In this document: positions 1-5,684 of the stretch, piece after piece
Position numbering within the stretch: position 1 is the stretch's first letter
Layout: the number at the start of each line of letters is the position of its first letter
Source: JAGPHI01 sp036641735
GTDB lineage: Bacteria > Bacillota > Clostridia > Oscillospirales > Ruminococcaceae
Direction of reading: 5' to 3'
Length of the DNA: 5,753 nucleotides
Assembly (NCBI GenBank): GCA_036641735.1
Contig: JAVWEG010000096.1
Location: 1 to 5,753 of the forward strand
The notes under the pieces: generated by a model
Seen by the model: only the letters and a program-made list of their open reading frames with translations
What the model was told of the DNA's origin: nothing
Databases searched by the model: none
Position numbers and translations under genes: made by a program

Positions 1-259
1 TGTAATATCCATCGTGATAAAGGGCGGTAAATCAGCGGCTGTAAAGTTTATGGACGGGCTAAAGCTTGCATCAAACGAAGTACACGTAGCCGATATCCGC
101 ACTTGTGTATTGCATCCTGCGAGCGCCACTCATCGTCAGCTTACAGATGAGCAGCTAGTGGCAGCAGGCATTAATCCGGGTATGATACGCTTCTCCGTAG
201 GTCTTGAAAACGTAGAAGATATTTTAGACGACATAAAGCAAAGTATGGCAAATTTATAA
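1..259 (+). CDS. O-acetylhomoserine sulfhydrylase-type PLP enzyme, 3' end (partial)
   Basis: This is the C-terminal 85 residues of a Cys/Met-metabolism PLP-dependent enzyme; the reading frame is open to the left window edge, so the start is missing (full-length members are about 425 residues). The sequence shows the family's C-terminal signatures in order: IKGG, then LKLAS...HVAD, then the HPASATHRQL stretch, then AAGI..GMIRFSVGLE, whose Arg is the conserved substrate-carboxylate ligand in the family. The HVADIRTCVLHPAS version is typical of O-acetylhomoserine aminocarboxypropyltransferase (MetY-like), which makes homocysteine from O-acetylhomoserine and sulfide in the cytoplasm. Cystathionine gamma-synthase or gamma-lyase are less likely alternatives, because the PLP-lysine region lies outside the window. 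It ends with TAA directly before a strong terminator and appears functionally unrelated to the sugar locus that follows. Confidence 0.87.
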   Translation, partial: VISIVIKGGKSAAVKFMDGLKLASNEVHVADIRTCVLHPASATHRQLTDEQLVAAGINPGMIRFSVGLENVEDILDDIKQSMANL

Positions 260-268
260 TTCAATTTT

Positions 269-321
269 AAAATCGGCTACAAGCAAAATTTTGGTTTTGC
301 TTGTAGCCGATTTTTTATTTT
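269..321 (+). terminator. Rho-independent terminator between convergent genes
   Basis: A perfect 20-bp inverted repeat (269-288 with 295-314) encloses a 6-nt loop and is followed on the plus strand by a T-rich tail (TTTTTTATTTT, counting from the last stem bases). It ends transcription of the sulfhydrylase gene 9 bp after its stop. The stem also begins immediately beyond the esterase stop codon (317-315, minus strand), so it sits exactly between two convergent genes. On the minus strand the only U run is the four bases inside the stem, followed by A-rich sequence, so termination in that direction should be weaker, though a bidirectional role is plausible. Confidence 0.93.
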
Positions 322-1235
322 CCGTACATATTAAGCCAAGCTTTAAACAAAAACATACTGCTGCGCGAGTGCGTATGCACTTGATTTTCCAAAAACGTAT
401 ATTGCTTAGTGCCTTGCAGTAAACCGAACAATTTTTCCACTGTGCTTGCCGGACATACATCGTCCTTGCCTCCTGCGCAAAGCATAATAGGCATATGCAG
501 CCTGTGCGCGTGGCTTACAGTATCTACTATTCCGACATTGCGCCAAAATGTTTCGTGCGGCATCTCATTATACACGTCTGCCAATAATCCATAGGCTTCA
601 CCCTTTAGCTGTGTATCCGCTATGGCAGTGAGAAATGGCAAATCCGCGCACACGCAAGTTATTTTACCCTGTAAAATAGATGCAAGCAGCAATGCCGTGC
701 CTCCGCCTTGGCTAGTGCCGAACAAGCTTATCTTATCACTAATCACCTGCTGTAAATTTGCCGCCCATAATATTGCAAGCACGCAGTCGCACAGCCAGTC
801 TCTATATCCGCCCTCTTGTCCGCGCGCGGTTTTCACAAGCACAGGCCAATTTCCGTTTGCAAGGCGCATATCGTCTCTTGCTCCGCTCGGTGTTACATAT
901 CCGCGCGGCGAAATATGCAGTATATGAAATCCTTCGTCACATAGCTGCGCGTGTGTGCTTATATATCCGCCATATCCGGGCAAATTGATTAAAAGCGGCG
1001 CTCTATCTGTATAAGACGGCTGCCAATATCCATAAAAAGTCTCGCGCCCCTCGGCACTAAATTCGTAATAACTATTCACAAGCGTATTTGGGCTGTTGCC
1101 AAACTGCTCTTTAATATTGCAAATATCAAGCTTTTTTGCTTTAAGCTTTACTTTGGCGCACTCCGCCAATATCCCTCGGCACCACTCATCTGTACTTGCG
1201 GCAGATGGATAGTATTTGTATAAATCTTGTGGCAT
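315..1235 (-). CDS. CE7/AXE1-like acetyl esterase (alpha/beta hydrolase)
   Basis: Predicted 306-residue serine esterase of the acetyl xylan esterase / cephalosporin-C deacetylase type (CE7, Pfam AXE1), which removes acetyl groups from acetylated sugars and short oligosaccharides. The nucleophile elbow is GTSQGGG (Ser175), the acid is Asp258 in GGKDDVCPAS (family DxxCPP), and the base is His287 in ENQVHTHS. ADLPFL at 197-202 matches the family's VPFL segment. The usual RGQ motif appears as RGY (111-113), since RGQ at 138-140 lies in a different position, and the usual HE is HT, so this is a divergent member. No signal peptide or membrane segment is seen, so it should act in the cytoplasm on imported substrate. 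The ATG start is supported by AGGGG 10 nt upstream. It is divergent from the araC-type gene and shares an upstream element with the transporter operon. A general alpha/beta hydrolase with another ester substrate remains possible. Confidence 0.82.
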   Translation of the reverse strand: MPQDLYKYYPSAASTDEWCRGILAECAKVKLKAKKLDICNIKEQFGNSPNTLVNSYYEFSAEGRETFYGYWQPSYTDRAPLLINLPGYGGYISTHAQLCDEGFHILHISPRGYVTPSGARDDMRLANGNWPVLVKTARGQEGGYRDWLCDCVLAILWAANLQQVISDKISLFGTSQGGGTALLLASILQGKITCVCADLPFLTAIADTQLKGEAYGLLADVYNEMPHETFWRNVGIVDTVSHAHRLHMPIMLCAGGKDDVCPASTVEKLFGLLQGTKQYTFLENQVHTHSRSSMFLFKAWLNMYGK

Positions 1236-1264
1236 TACATCACCGCCCCTTATATTATGTATAT

Positions 1265-1273
1265 ATTATAGCA
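1265..1273 (-). promoter_or_regulatory. Esterase promoter: extended -10 (TGCTATAAT)
   Basis: Reading the minus strand, TGC followed by a perfect TATAAT (1270-1265) forms an extended -10. The best -35 candidate is a weak TTTACC (1291-1286) at a short 15-nt spacing. Transcription would start near 1258, leaving a leader of about 22 nt that carries AGGGG (1250-1246) before the ATG at 1235. A good -10 with a poor -35 fits an activator-dependent promoter, and a conserved 28-bp element ends 37 bp upstream of this hexamer. Confidence 0.6.
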
Positions 1274-1307
1274 TTGAGAAGCAAAGGTAAATATATAATT
1301 TTTGATT

Positions 1308-1335
1308 AATACTATAATAAATCGCTTACTATATG
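1308..1335 (-). promoter_or_regulatory. Shared 28-bp regulatory element, copy A (esterase side)
   Basis: Read on the minus strand, this stretch matches 2340-2367 of the plus strand at 24 of 28 positions; the core is AGTAAnCGATTT. Mismatches are at element positions 5, 11, 18 and 24. It points toward the esterase and ends 37 bp before that gene's TATAAT, almost the same as the 38 bp seen for copy B. It is probably the binding site of a regulator common to both promoters, most simply the AraC-family protein encoded next to it. Because it overlaps the likely araC promoter, binding here could also control araC. Confidence 0.65.
1313..1318 (+). promoter_or_regulatory. Candidate -10 of the araC-type gene, inside element A
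   Basis: A perfect TATAAT lies 72 bp before the regulator's start codon, with no recognisable -35 hexamer 16-18 nt upstream and no TG extension. It falls entirely within the conserved element, so it may be either a true -10 (then occluded or modulated when the element is bound) or simply part of the binding site. If real, the leader is about 65 nt. Confidence 0.3.
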
Positions 1336-1363
1336 CGTGATTAGTATTATTTAAAGGTGAAAT

Positions 1364-1381
1364 ATGATATCATACTTTTGA
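1364..1381 (+). other. Possible 5-codon leader ORF (MISYF) before the araC-type gene
   Basis: An ATG preceded by AAAGGTGA (1353-1360) opens a frame of five codons, ending in TGA at 1379-1381. That stop overlaps the ribosome-binding site GAGGTG (1380-1385) of the regulator gene, an arrangement that could couple or modulate translation. The first part overlaps a perfect 12-bp palindrome, TATGATATCATA (1363-1374), which could instead be a protein-binding site. In AT-rich DNA such a short frame can arise by chance. Confidence 0.2.
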
Positions 1382-1390
1382 GGTGATAAA

Positions 1391-2281
1391 ATGGAAGCTA
1401 TTTATTTTGACTATTATCCTACATTTCTTTATGTAGACAAATACCGCTTTTCCGATAAATGGGCATACCCTCCCACTGCCACGCCGTATTCACTATTCAG
1501 ATATGTCGTCTCAGGCAGTGCTGTTTTTTCGCTCGGTGAGCAGCATTACACAGTACACGCAGGCGACACCTTTTATATTCCACAAGGCAGCATTTTATCG
1601 GGCGCTGCCATAAACGAGGAAGTATGCTTTATCAGTGTGCGCTTTGTCGGCTCTATTCGCTTGCAAGAGATGGATATGCTGCGCAATCTTTGGAATATCC
1701 CGTATCAATTTACCTTTGGCAAAGAACATATAATCGGCACTTGGTTTGAAGCATTATACGAAAGTGCCATTTCTAAGCGCAATTATAAAATGCTTGAAGT
1801 TCGCGGCTATCTCAATCTTATTTGCGCTGCTCTTGCACGTACTCAAGACAAAAATGATTATTATGACGACACCGTCTCAGAGGACCGCAAAGAGCGTGAA
1901 GCGCTTTTTGACATTGCAAGTATTCAGCGCCGCGCCGCAAAATCCGTGCAAAACAGTGACCCTCGAATAACAATGGTACTCGATTATATCATCGCTCACC
2001 CCGAAGAAAATCTTTCCCGAGAAATGATGTGCGGCATAGCGGATATCAGCGAAAGTACTTTACGGCGCTTATTTAAATCGCAGACAGGCAAAACCATATA
2101 CGAATTTGTAAAAGAAACTAAAATGACTAATGCCGCAAGACGTTTACTCGTAACCACAGAGCCTATTTCCACTATCTCATACAATCTCGGATTTGAAGCG
2201 CCAAGTTATTTTGGCAAATGCTTTAAAGAGGTGTTTGGGCTATCACCTCAAGAATATCGCAAGATGTCGCACGAAGCTTAA
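1391..2281 (+). CDS. AraC-family transcriptional regulator (cupin sensor + HTH)
   Basis: A 296-residue regulator with standard AraC/XylS architecture. Residues about 20-90 form the N-terminal cupin (AraC_binding) sugar-sensing fold, visible as FRYVVSGSAVFSLGEQHYTVHAGDTFYIPQG with its paired beta-strand turns. A helical linker follows. The C-terminal domain (about 190-292) has two helix-turn-helix units: LSREMMCGIADISESTLRRLFKSQTG (208-233), with the family-typical S-x-x-x-L-x-R-x-F-K pattern, and ISYNLGFEAPSYFGKCFKEVFGLSPQEYR (262-290), with the conserved GF...SYF...FK...G.SP.EYR signature. GAGGTG at 5 nt spacing supports the ATG. Lying between the esterase and the importer operon, it is most likely their local activator, responding to the imported sugar or a breakdown product. 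Its operators are probably the two 28-bp elements at 1308-1335 and 2340-2367. No terminator is evident after its stop, so some read-through into the importer operon is possible. Confidence 0.93.
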   Translation: MEAIYFDYYPTFLYVDKYRFSDKWAYPPTATPYSLFRYVVSGSAVFSLGEQHYTVHAGDTFYIPQGSILSGAAINEEVCFISVRFVGSIRLQEMDMLRNLWNIPYQFTFGKEHIIGTWFEALYESAISKRNYKMLEVRGYLNLICAALARTQDKNDYYDDTVSEDRKEREALFDIASIQRRAAKSVQNSDPRITMVLDYIIAHPEENLSREMMCGIADISESTLRRLFKSQTGKTIYEFVKETKMTNAARRLLVTTEPISTISYNLGFEAPSYFGKCFKEVFGLSPQEYRKMSHEA

Positions 2282-2316
2282 GCTTAGTAAATTTGCACAA
2301 ACTTTTTATCATTTTG

Positions 2317-2330
2317 TTGTTACATAACAA
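2317..2330. promoter_or_regulatory. 14-bp dyad TTGTTAcaTAACAA, possible operator
   Basis: A perfect 6-bp inverted repeat with a 2-bp centre; with one G-T mismatch at 2316/2331 the symmetry extends outward to 2314-2333. It lies 9 bp upstream of element copy B. The loop is too short for an RNA hairpin, so a protein-binding site is the likelier reading. No equivalent is seen beside copy A, so it is not part of the shared signal. Confidence 0.25.
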
Positions 2331-2339
2331 TAATACGCT

Positions 2340-2367
2340 CATAAAGTAATCGATTTCTTATATTATT
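2340..2367 (+). promoter_or_regulatory. Shared 28-bp regulatory element, copy B (importer side)
   Basis: This plus-strand stretch matches the minus strand of 1335-1308 at 24 of 28 positions and ends 38 bp before the TATAAT at 2406. Its centre, AAGTAATCGATTTCTT (2344-2359), is palindromic at 7 of 8 pairs and resembles a CcpA cre site with one core mismatch. The palindrome is not kept in copy A, whereas AGTAAnCGATTT is, which favours an asymmetric AraC-type site over a LacI/CcpA operator. Predicted role: activation of the importer operon. Confidence 0.65.
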
Positions 2368-2405
2368 GCTCTGTTTTTGAGCTATGAAAAGTTTTTTCAT
2401 TTGGC

Positions 2406-2411
2406 TATAAT
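2406..2411 (+). promoter_or_regulatory. Importer operon promoter: -10 TATAAT
   Basis: A perfect -10 hexamer without a convincing -35 (17 nt upstream reads TATGAA), as expected for an activator-dependent promoter. A short inverted repeat, ATGAAAA-gtt-TTTTCAT (2384-2400), covers the -35 zone. Transcription would begin near 2418, giving a leader of about 56 nt. The placement relative to element B mirrors that of the esterase promoter relative to element A, which strengthens both promoter calls. Confidence 0.6.
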
Positions 2412-2426
2412 AATTTTGCAAGGTAA

Positions 2427-2446
2427 GCCGATACCGCAATATCGGC
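2427..2446 (+). promoter_or_regulatory. 5'-leader stem-loop of the importer mRNA
   Basis: GCCGATA (2427-2433) and TATCGGC (2440-2446) form a perfect 7-bp stem with a 6-nt loop. It starts about 9 nt after the predicted transcription start and ends 13 nt before the AGGAGG ribosome-binding site. A T-run (2454-2459) follows, but only after 7 unpaired bases, so this is not a canonical terminator. An mRNA-stabilising 5' hairpin or a DNA operator for a repressor are the likelier roles. Confidence 0.45.
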
Positions 2447-2473
2447 ACACAAATTTTTTAGGAGGAAAGAAAT

Positions 2474-3865
2474 ATGGAAAAATCAATTATCAAAAAAACA
2501 GCAAGCATTGCTTTAGCCGCTATGATGGCGGCCACTGCATTTGCAAGCTGTGGCGCACCTGCATCGTCGGCAGTAACACCGCCTGCAAGCACACCTGCTT
2601 CTACCACAACATCAGAGTCGGCAAAGCCGCTTGAGGGTGAAATTACATTTTGGCATTCATTTACACAGGGCGGACGTCTTGATACTATCCAAGCCGCGGC
2701 CGAAGCCTTCACTAAAGCAAACCCGGGAGTGAAAATCAATATCGAAACTTTTTCTTGGGCAGATTTTTACACTAAATGGACTACAGGCATCGCCTCGGGC
2801 AACGTGCCTGATATGAGTACCGCGCTTCCTAACCACGTAGTGGAAATGATAGATGCCGATGCTATTATTCCTATGGATAATTTGATAAACACTATCGGAC
2901 GTGACCGCTTTTACGAAGCCCCTCTTACAGAGATGACTAAAGACGGTGTATGCTATGCAGTGCCGCTTTATTCTCACGCACAGGTAATGTGGTATCGTAA
3001 AGATTTGCTCGAGAAATACAAGCTCGAAGTACCTAAAACCTGGGATGAGCTTCTAAATGCCGCTACTACTATCAACAAAGGTGAGAACGGTAAAACATAT
3101 GGCTGCTCCGTACCTCTTGGCACCAATGATATGATGGCTACTCGCTATCTTAACTTTTATGTGCGAAGCGCAGGCGAAACACTTTTATCCAAAGACGGCA
3201 AAGCCAATCTTACAAGCGCCGCCGCAATAGATGGCATTAAATATTGGGTAAATATGTACAAAACCAATTCTCCGAAGGACTCCATTAACTTTAATGTTTT
3301 AGACCAAGCTACTTTGTATTATCAAGGTAAAAATGCGTTCGATTTTAACTCCGGCTTCCAAATTGGTGGTGTAAAAACGAATACACCTGACCTTATGGAT
3401 AAAATATCCTGCGCTCCAATGCCTACACTAAAATCAGGCGAAAAGCAAACAGGCTACGAAACATCTAATATCCCTATGGTAATATGGAAAAACTCTAAGC
3501 ACCCTGAAATATGCGAAGCATTTACACAGTTCTTATATCAGCCTGAATATTATGTACCATTCCTATTATCTGTACCTGTAGGAATGTTACCTGCTCTTAA
3601 AGAAATAGCTACAAACGAGCAGTTCTTGGCAGATCCTACTGTAAAGCAGTTCCAAAAAGAGATGGAAGTTATCTCTACATCTGTTGGTTATGGCACAGCA
3701 ATCGGTATGGAAAACGGCCCTCGTGCAGAGGCAGGCTTGCTTACTTCACAGGCGGTTATTGAAAATATGTTCCAAGATATCATCACTAACGGCACCGACA
3801 TTGCCAAAGCTGCCAAAACAGCCGAGGATAAGCTGAACGACCTTTTTTCTACAGTAGGTAAATAG
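2474..3865 (+). CDS. Sugar ABC transporter solute-binding lipoprotein
   Basis: A 463-residue extracellular solute-binding protein of the family-1 carbohydrate type (SBP_bac_1), the capture component of a CUT1 sugar importer. The N-terminus is a lipoprotein signal: MEKSIIKK, a hydrophobic stretch (about 9-25), then AFASC with the lipidated Cys at residue 26. A Ser/Thr/Ala/Pro-rich flexible linker (about 27-52) tethers the folded domain, which starts at GEITFWHSF (55-63), a classic first beta-strand of the family. Further family features are AAAEAFTKANPGVKIN, the GNVPDM segment, AVPLYSHAQVMWYRKDLLEKY and PKTWDELLNAA. The ATG is set by AGGAGG at 8-nt spacing. The gene leads the importer operon and has its own promoter with regulatory element B. 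The sugar cannot be read from the sequence; the adjacent CE7-like esterase suggests an acetylated or plant-derived oligosaccharide, which is inference. Confidence 0.93.
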   Translation: MEKSIIKKTASIALAAMMAATAFASCGAPASSAVTPPASTPASTTTSESAKPLEGEITFWHSFTQGGRLDTIQAAAEAFTKANPGVKINIETFSWADFYTKWTTGIASGNVPDMSTALPNHVVEMIDADAIIPMDNLINTIGRDRFYEAPLTEMTKDGVCYAVPLYSHAQVMWYRKDLLEKYKLEVPKTWDELLNAATTINKGENGKTYGCSVPLGTNDMMATRYLNFYVRSAGETLLSKDGKANLTSAAAIDGIKYWVNMYKTNSPKDSINFNVLDQATLYYQGKNAFDFNSGFQIGGVKTNTPDLMDKISCAPMPTLKSGEKQTGYETSNIPMVIWKNSKHPEICEAFTQFLYQPEYYVPFLLSVPVGMLPALKEIATNEQFLADPTVKQFQKEMEVISTSVGYGTAIGMENGPRAEAGLLTSQAVIENMFQDIITNGTDIAKAAKTAEDKLNDLFSTVGK

Positions 3866-3876
3866 CTTAATTCATA

Positions 3877-3905
3877 TAAAGCGAGGGTGCTAAACCCTCG
3901 CTTTA
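3877..3905 (+). other. Intercistronic stem-loop between binding protein and permease
   Basis: A perfect 12-bp stem (3877-3888 with 3894-3905), GC-rich in the middle (GCGAGGG/CCCTCGC), encloses a 5-nt loop. It is followed by a run of A and then the next gene's AAGGAG ribosome-binding site, not by T, so it is not a rho-independent terminator. Such hairpins after binding-protein genes typically protect the upstream message from 3' exonucleases, giving more binding protein than permease; that role is inferred here. Confidence 0.7.
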
Positions 3906-3921
3906 AAAAAGGAGACATATA

Positions 3922-4818
3922 ATGAAAACGAAAAAGCGTTTTAAAAACGGCTCCATTACAGGATTTCTTTTTTTGCTGCCTGTGCTGCTTATAGTAGGCT
4001 TGCTGCTTATATATCCCGTGTTATCAAGTATCTTTTACAGCTTTACTTCTAAGCATCTTGTAAAGTCGGGATACGAATTTGTTTTTTTAGATAATTATAT
4101 TAAAGTACTTAGTGATCCCGAATTTTACGCAGCATTTTTCACTTCTGTAAAATGGACTGTATTGTCTCTTTTCGGGCAAATTTTAGTAGGCTTTACCGCA
4201 GCTCTCGCTCTAAACAAAATAAAAAGAGGGCAAGGCTTTTATCGCACAGCGCTTATCATTCCGTGGGCTTTTCCATCTATAGTAATAGCACTTTCGTGGA
4301 AATGGATATTAAACGGCGTATCCGGATTTTTACCTAATTTCTTAGTAAAAATCGGATTGTGTGACGTAGCTCCTCAGTTTTTCAGCGATCCGAATTTAGT
4401 GTTCGGCACTTTACTTTTTATTAATGTTTGGTTCGGCGCGCCTTTGATTATGGTAAACGTGCTATCCGCTTTGCAAACCGTCCCTAAAGACCAATACGAG
4501 GCAGCCGAGATAGACGGCGCTACTGCGTGGCAATCATTTAGGCGCATTACAGTGCCGCATATCCGTGTGGTGGTAGGCTTGCTCGTAGTACTTCGCACTA
4601 TATGGGTATTTAATAATTTCGATACCATATTCCTTATCACGGGCGGCGGTCCTGCCAATATTACAAAGACCGTGCCTATCTACGCATACAATCTTGGCTG
4701 GGGGCTAAAGCAGCTGGGGCGCTCAAGCGCCGTTACCGTGCTATTGCTGATATTCCTTTTACTGATATGTATGCTGTACTTTATACTTCTCGATAAATGG
4801 GAAAAGGAGGGCGAATAA
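3922..4818 (+). CDS. Sugar ABC transporter permease, MalF/UgpA type
   Basis: A 298-residue integral membrane permease, one half of the transmembrane channel of a CUT1 sugar importer. About six hydrophobic segments are visible (roughly 12-34, 72-96, 106-130, 158-182, 214-232, 270-290). The cytoplasmic EAA loop, which docks on the ATPase, is intact: EAAEIDGATAWQSFRRITVP with Glu193, Gly199 and Pro212. The ITGGGPANITKT segment (239-250) is characteristic of the MalF/UgpA partner. The lysine/arginine-rich N-terminus fits a cytoplasmic start, and AAGGAG at 7 nt supports this ATG. It follows the binding-protein gene by 56 bp containing a stem-loop. Its stop overlaps the next start by one base (TAATG), so translation of the two permeases is probably coupled, consistent with a 1:1 heterodimer. 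Confidence 0.94.
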   Translation: MKTKKRFKNGSITGFLFLLPVLLIVGLLLIYPVLSSIFYSFTSKHLVKSGYEFVFLDNYIKVLSDPEFYAAFFTSVKWTVLSLFGQILVGFTAALALNKIKRGQGFYRTALIIPWAFPSIVIALSWKWILNGVSGFLPNFLVKIGLCDVAPQFFSDPNLVFGTLLFINVWFGAPLIMVNVLSALQTVPKDQYEAAEIDGATAWQSFRRITVPHIRVVVGLLVVLRTIWVFNNFDTIFLITGGGPANITKTVPIYAYNLGWGLKQLGRSSAVTVLLLIFLLLICMLYFILLDKWEKEGE

Positions 4819-5663
4819 TGAAATCTAAAAAGCTATTAAAGCGTGGCTGGTTTGGCAAATCCGTAAGCTATGTATATTTATCTATACTCACTGTGTTTGC
4901 CATATTCCCTTTAGTATGGATACTGCTCTCCTCTGTAAAAAGCAAGGGTGAGATGACAGGCGATCCCACCGCATTTTTTCCCAAAGAATTAACACTCGAT
5001 TATTATAAAACCGTACTAAATCAGCTTCATTTCACAAGTAATATCGCCAACAGCATAATAGTAGCAGGCATTACTACATTGATAGCAGTATCAATATCCG
5101 CACTCGGCGCATATGGTATAGTGCGTTTTTTCCCTCGCTTCGGCAAGATGATGACACGCGTACTCATTACCACTTATATGTTTCCGCCTATACTTTTAGC
5201 TGTACCCTATTCTATTATAATGGGCAAAGCAGGGCTTATGAACACGCGTATAGGGCTTGTGATAGTTTATCTTTCTTTTTCTGTACCATATGCGGTATGG
5301 CTTTTGGTCGGGTTTTTCAGAACGGTTCCCCTTGAAATAGAAGAAGCCGCCCGAGTGGACGGTGCCAACAAGCTCAGAGTATTCTTCAGCGTAGTGCTGC
5401 CTGTGGTAGCACCGGGGCTTGTAGCCGTAGCAATATATACTTTTATTAACGCTTGGAACGAGTTTCTCTATTCTTTGATACTTATGAACTCAAGCGACAA
5501 AATGACGGTATCCGTGGCGCTCAAATCTCTTAGCGGACAAGAAGTACTGGACTGGGGTACTATGATGGCAGCATCTGCTCTTGTAGTTATACCGTCAGTA
5601 ATATTCTTTACAATTATACAAAAGAAAATAGCAGGTGGGCTTGCACAAGGCTCTATAAAATAG
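4818..5663 (+). CDS. Sugar ABC transporter permease, MalG/UgpE type
   Basis: The second permease subunit, 281 residues from the chosen start. The preferred ATG at 4818 overlaps the previous stop (TAATG) and has AAGGAGG at 7-nt spacing; an in-frame ATG seven codons earlier (4797) has no such site and would place the ribosome-binding sequence inside the gene. Hydrophobic segments lie near 17-40, 76-100, 112-136, 145-168, 198-220 and 250-268. The EAA loop is EEAARVDGANKLRVFFSVVLP (Glu176, Gly182, Pro195). The INAWNEFLYSLIL segment and the C-terminal Q-K-K-I-A-G-G-L-x-x-G-x-x-K tail are hallmarks of MalG-type subunits. It should pair with the upstream permease and the lipoprotein. No ATPase gene follows in the window, so an MsmX/MsiK-like shared ATPase encoded elsewhere, or one further downstream, would have to power it. 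Confidence 0.94.
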   Translation: MKSKKLLKRGWFGKSVSYVYLSILTVFAIFPLVWILLSSVKSKGEMTGDPTAFFPKELTLDYYKTVLNQLHFTSNIANSIIVAGITTLIAVSISALGAYGIVRFFPRFGKMMTRVLITTYMFPPILLAVPYSIIMGKAGLMNTRIGLVIVYLSFSVPYAVWLLVGFFRTVPLEIEEAARVDGANKLRVFFSVVLPVVAPGLVAVAIYTFINAWNEFLYSLILMNSSDKMTVSVALKSLSGQEVLDWGTMMAASALVVIPSVIFFTIIQKKIAGGLAQGSIK

Positions 5664-5684
5664 AAAATAAGGAGTAAAAAACAT

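Noticed and set aside
622..988. Plus-strand open frames opposite the esterase gene
   Set aside because: They are antisense shadows with no family features or ribosome-binding sites, while the minus-strand frame has a complete esterase signature.
2274..2285. Perfect 12-bp palindrome AAGCTTAAGCTT spanning the stop codon of the araC-type gene
   Set aside because: It is half coding sequence, has no loop for an RNA hairpin, no T-tract and no second copy in the window; most likely chance.
2328..2368. 8-bp inverted repeat CAATAATA (2328-2335) / TATTATTG (2361-2368) and a similar TAATACTA/TAGTATTA pair (1307-1314/1342-1349) near the other promoter
   Set aside because: The arms are low-complexity AT sequence and partly fall within or beside the 28-bp element, which explains the similarity better; the pairs do not share sequence or exact spacing.
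2427..2459. Leader hairpin plus T-run as an intrinsic terminator of the araC-type gene
   Set aside because: The stem is only 7 bp and the T-run starts 7 nt after it, so the geometry does not fit rho-independent termination.
2458..2977. Minus-strand open frames opposite the binding-protein gene
   Set aside because: Their composition is that of complemented Ala/Ser/Thr-rich coding sequence, with no recognisable domain or start signal.
4797..4817. Earlier in-frame ATG for the second permease, giving 7 extra residues
   Set aside because: It lies inside the preceding gene without its own ribosome-binding site, and the extension would translate the AAGGAGG that serves the ATG at 4818.
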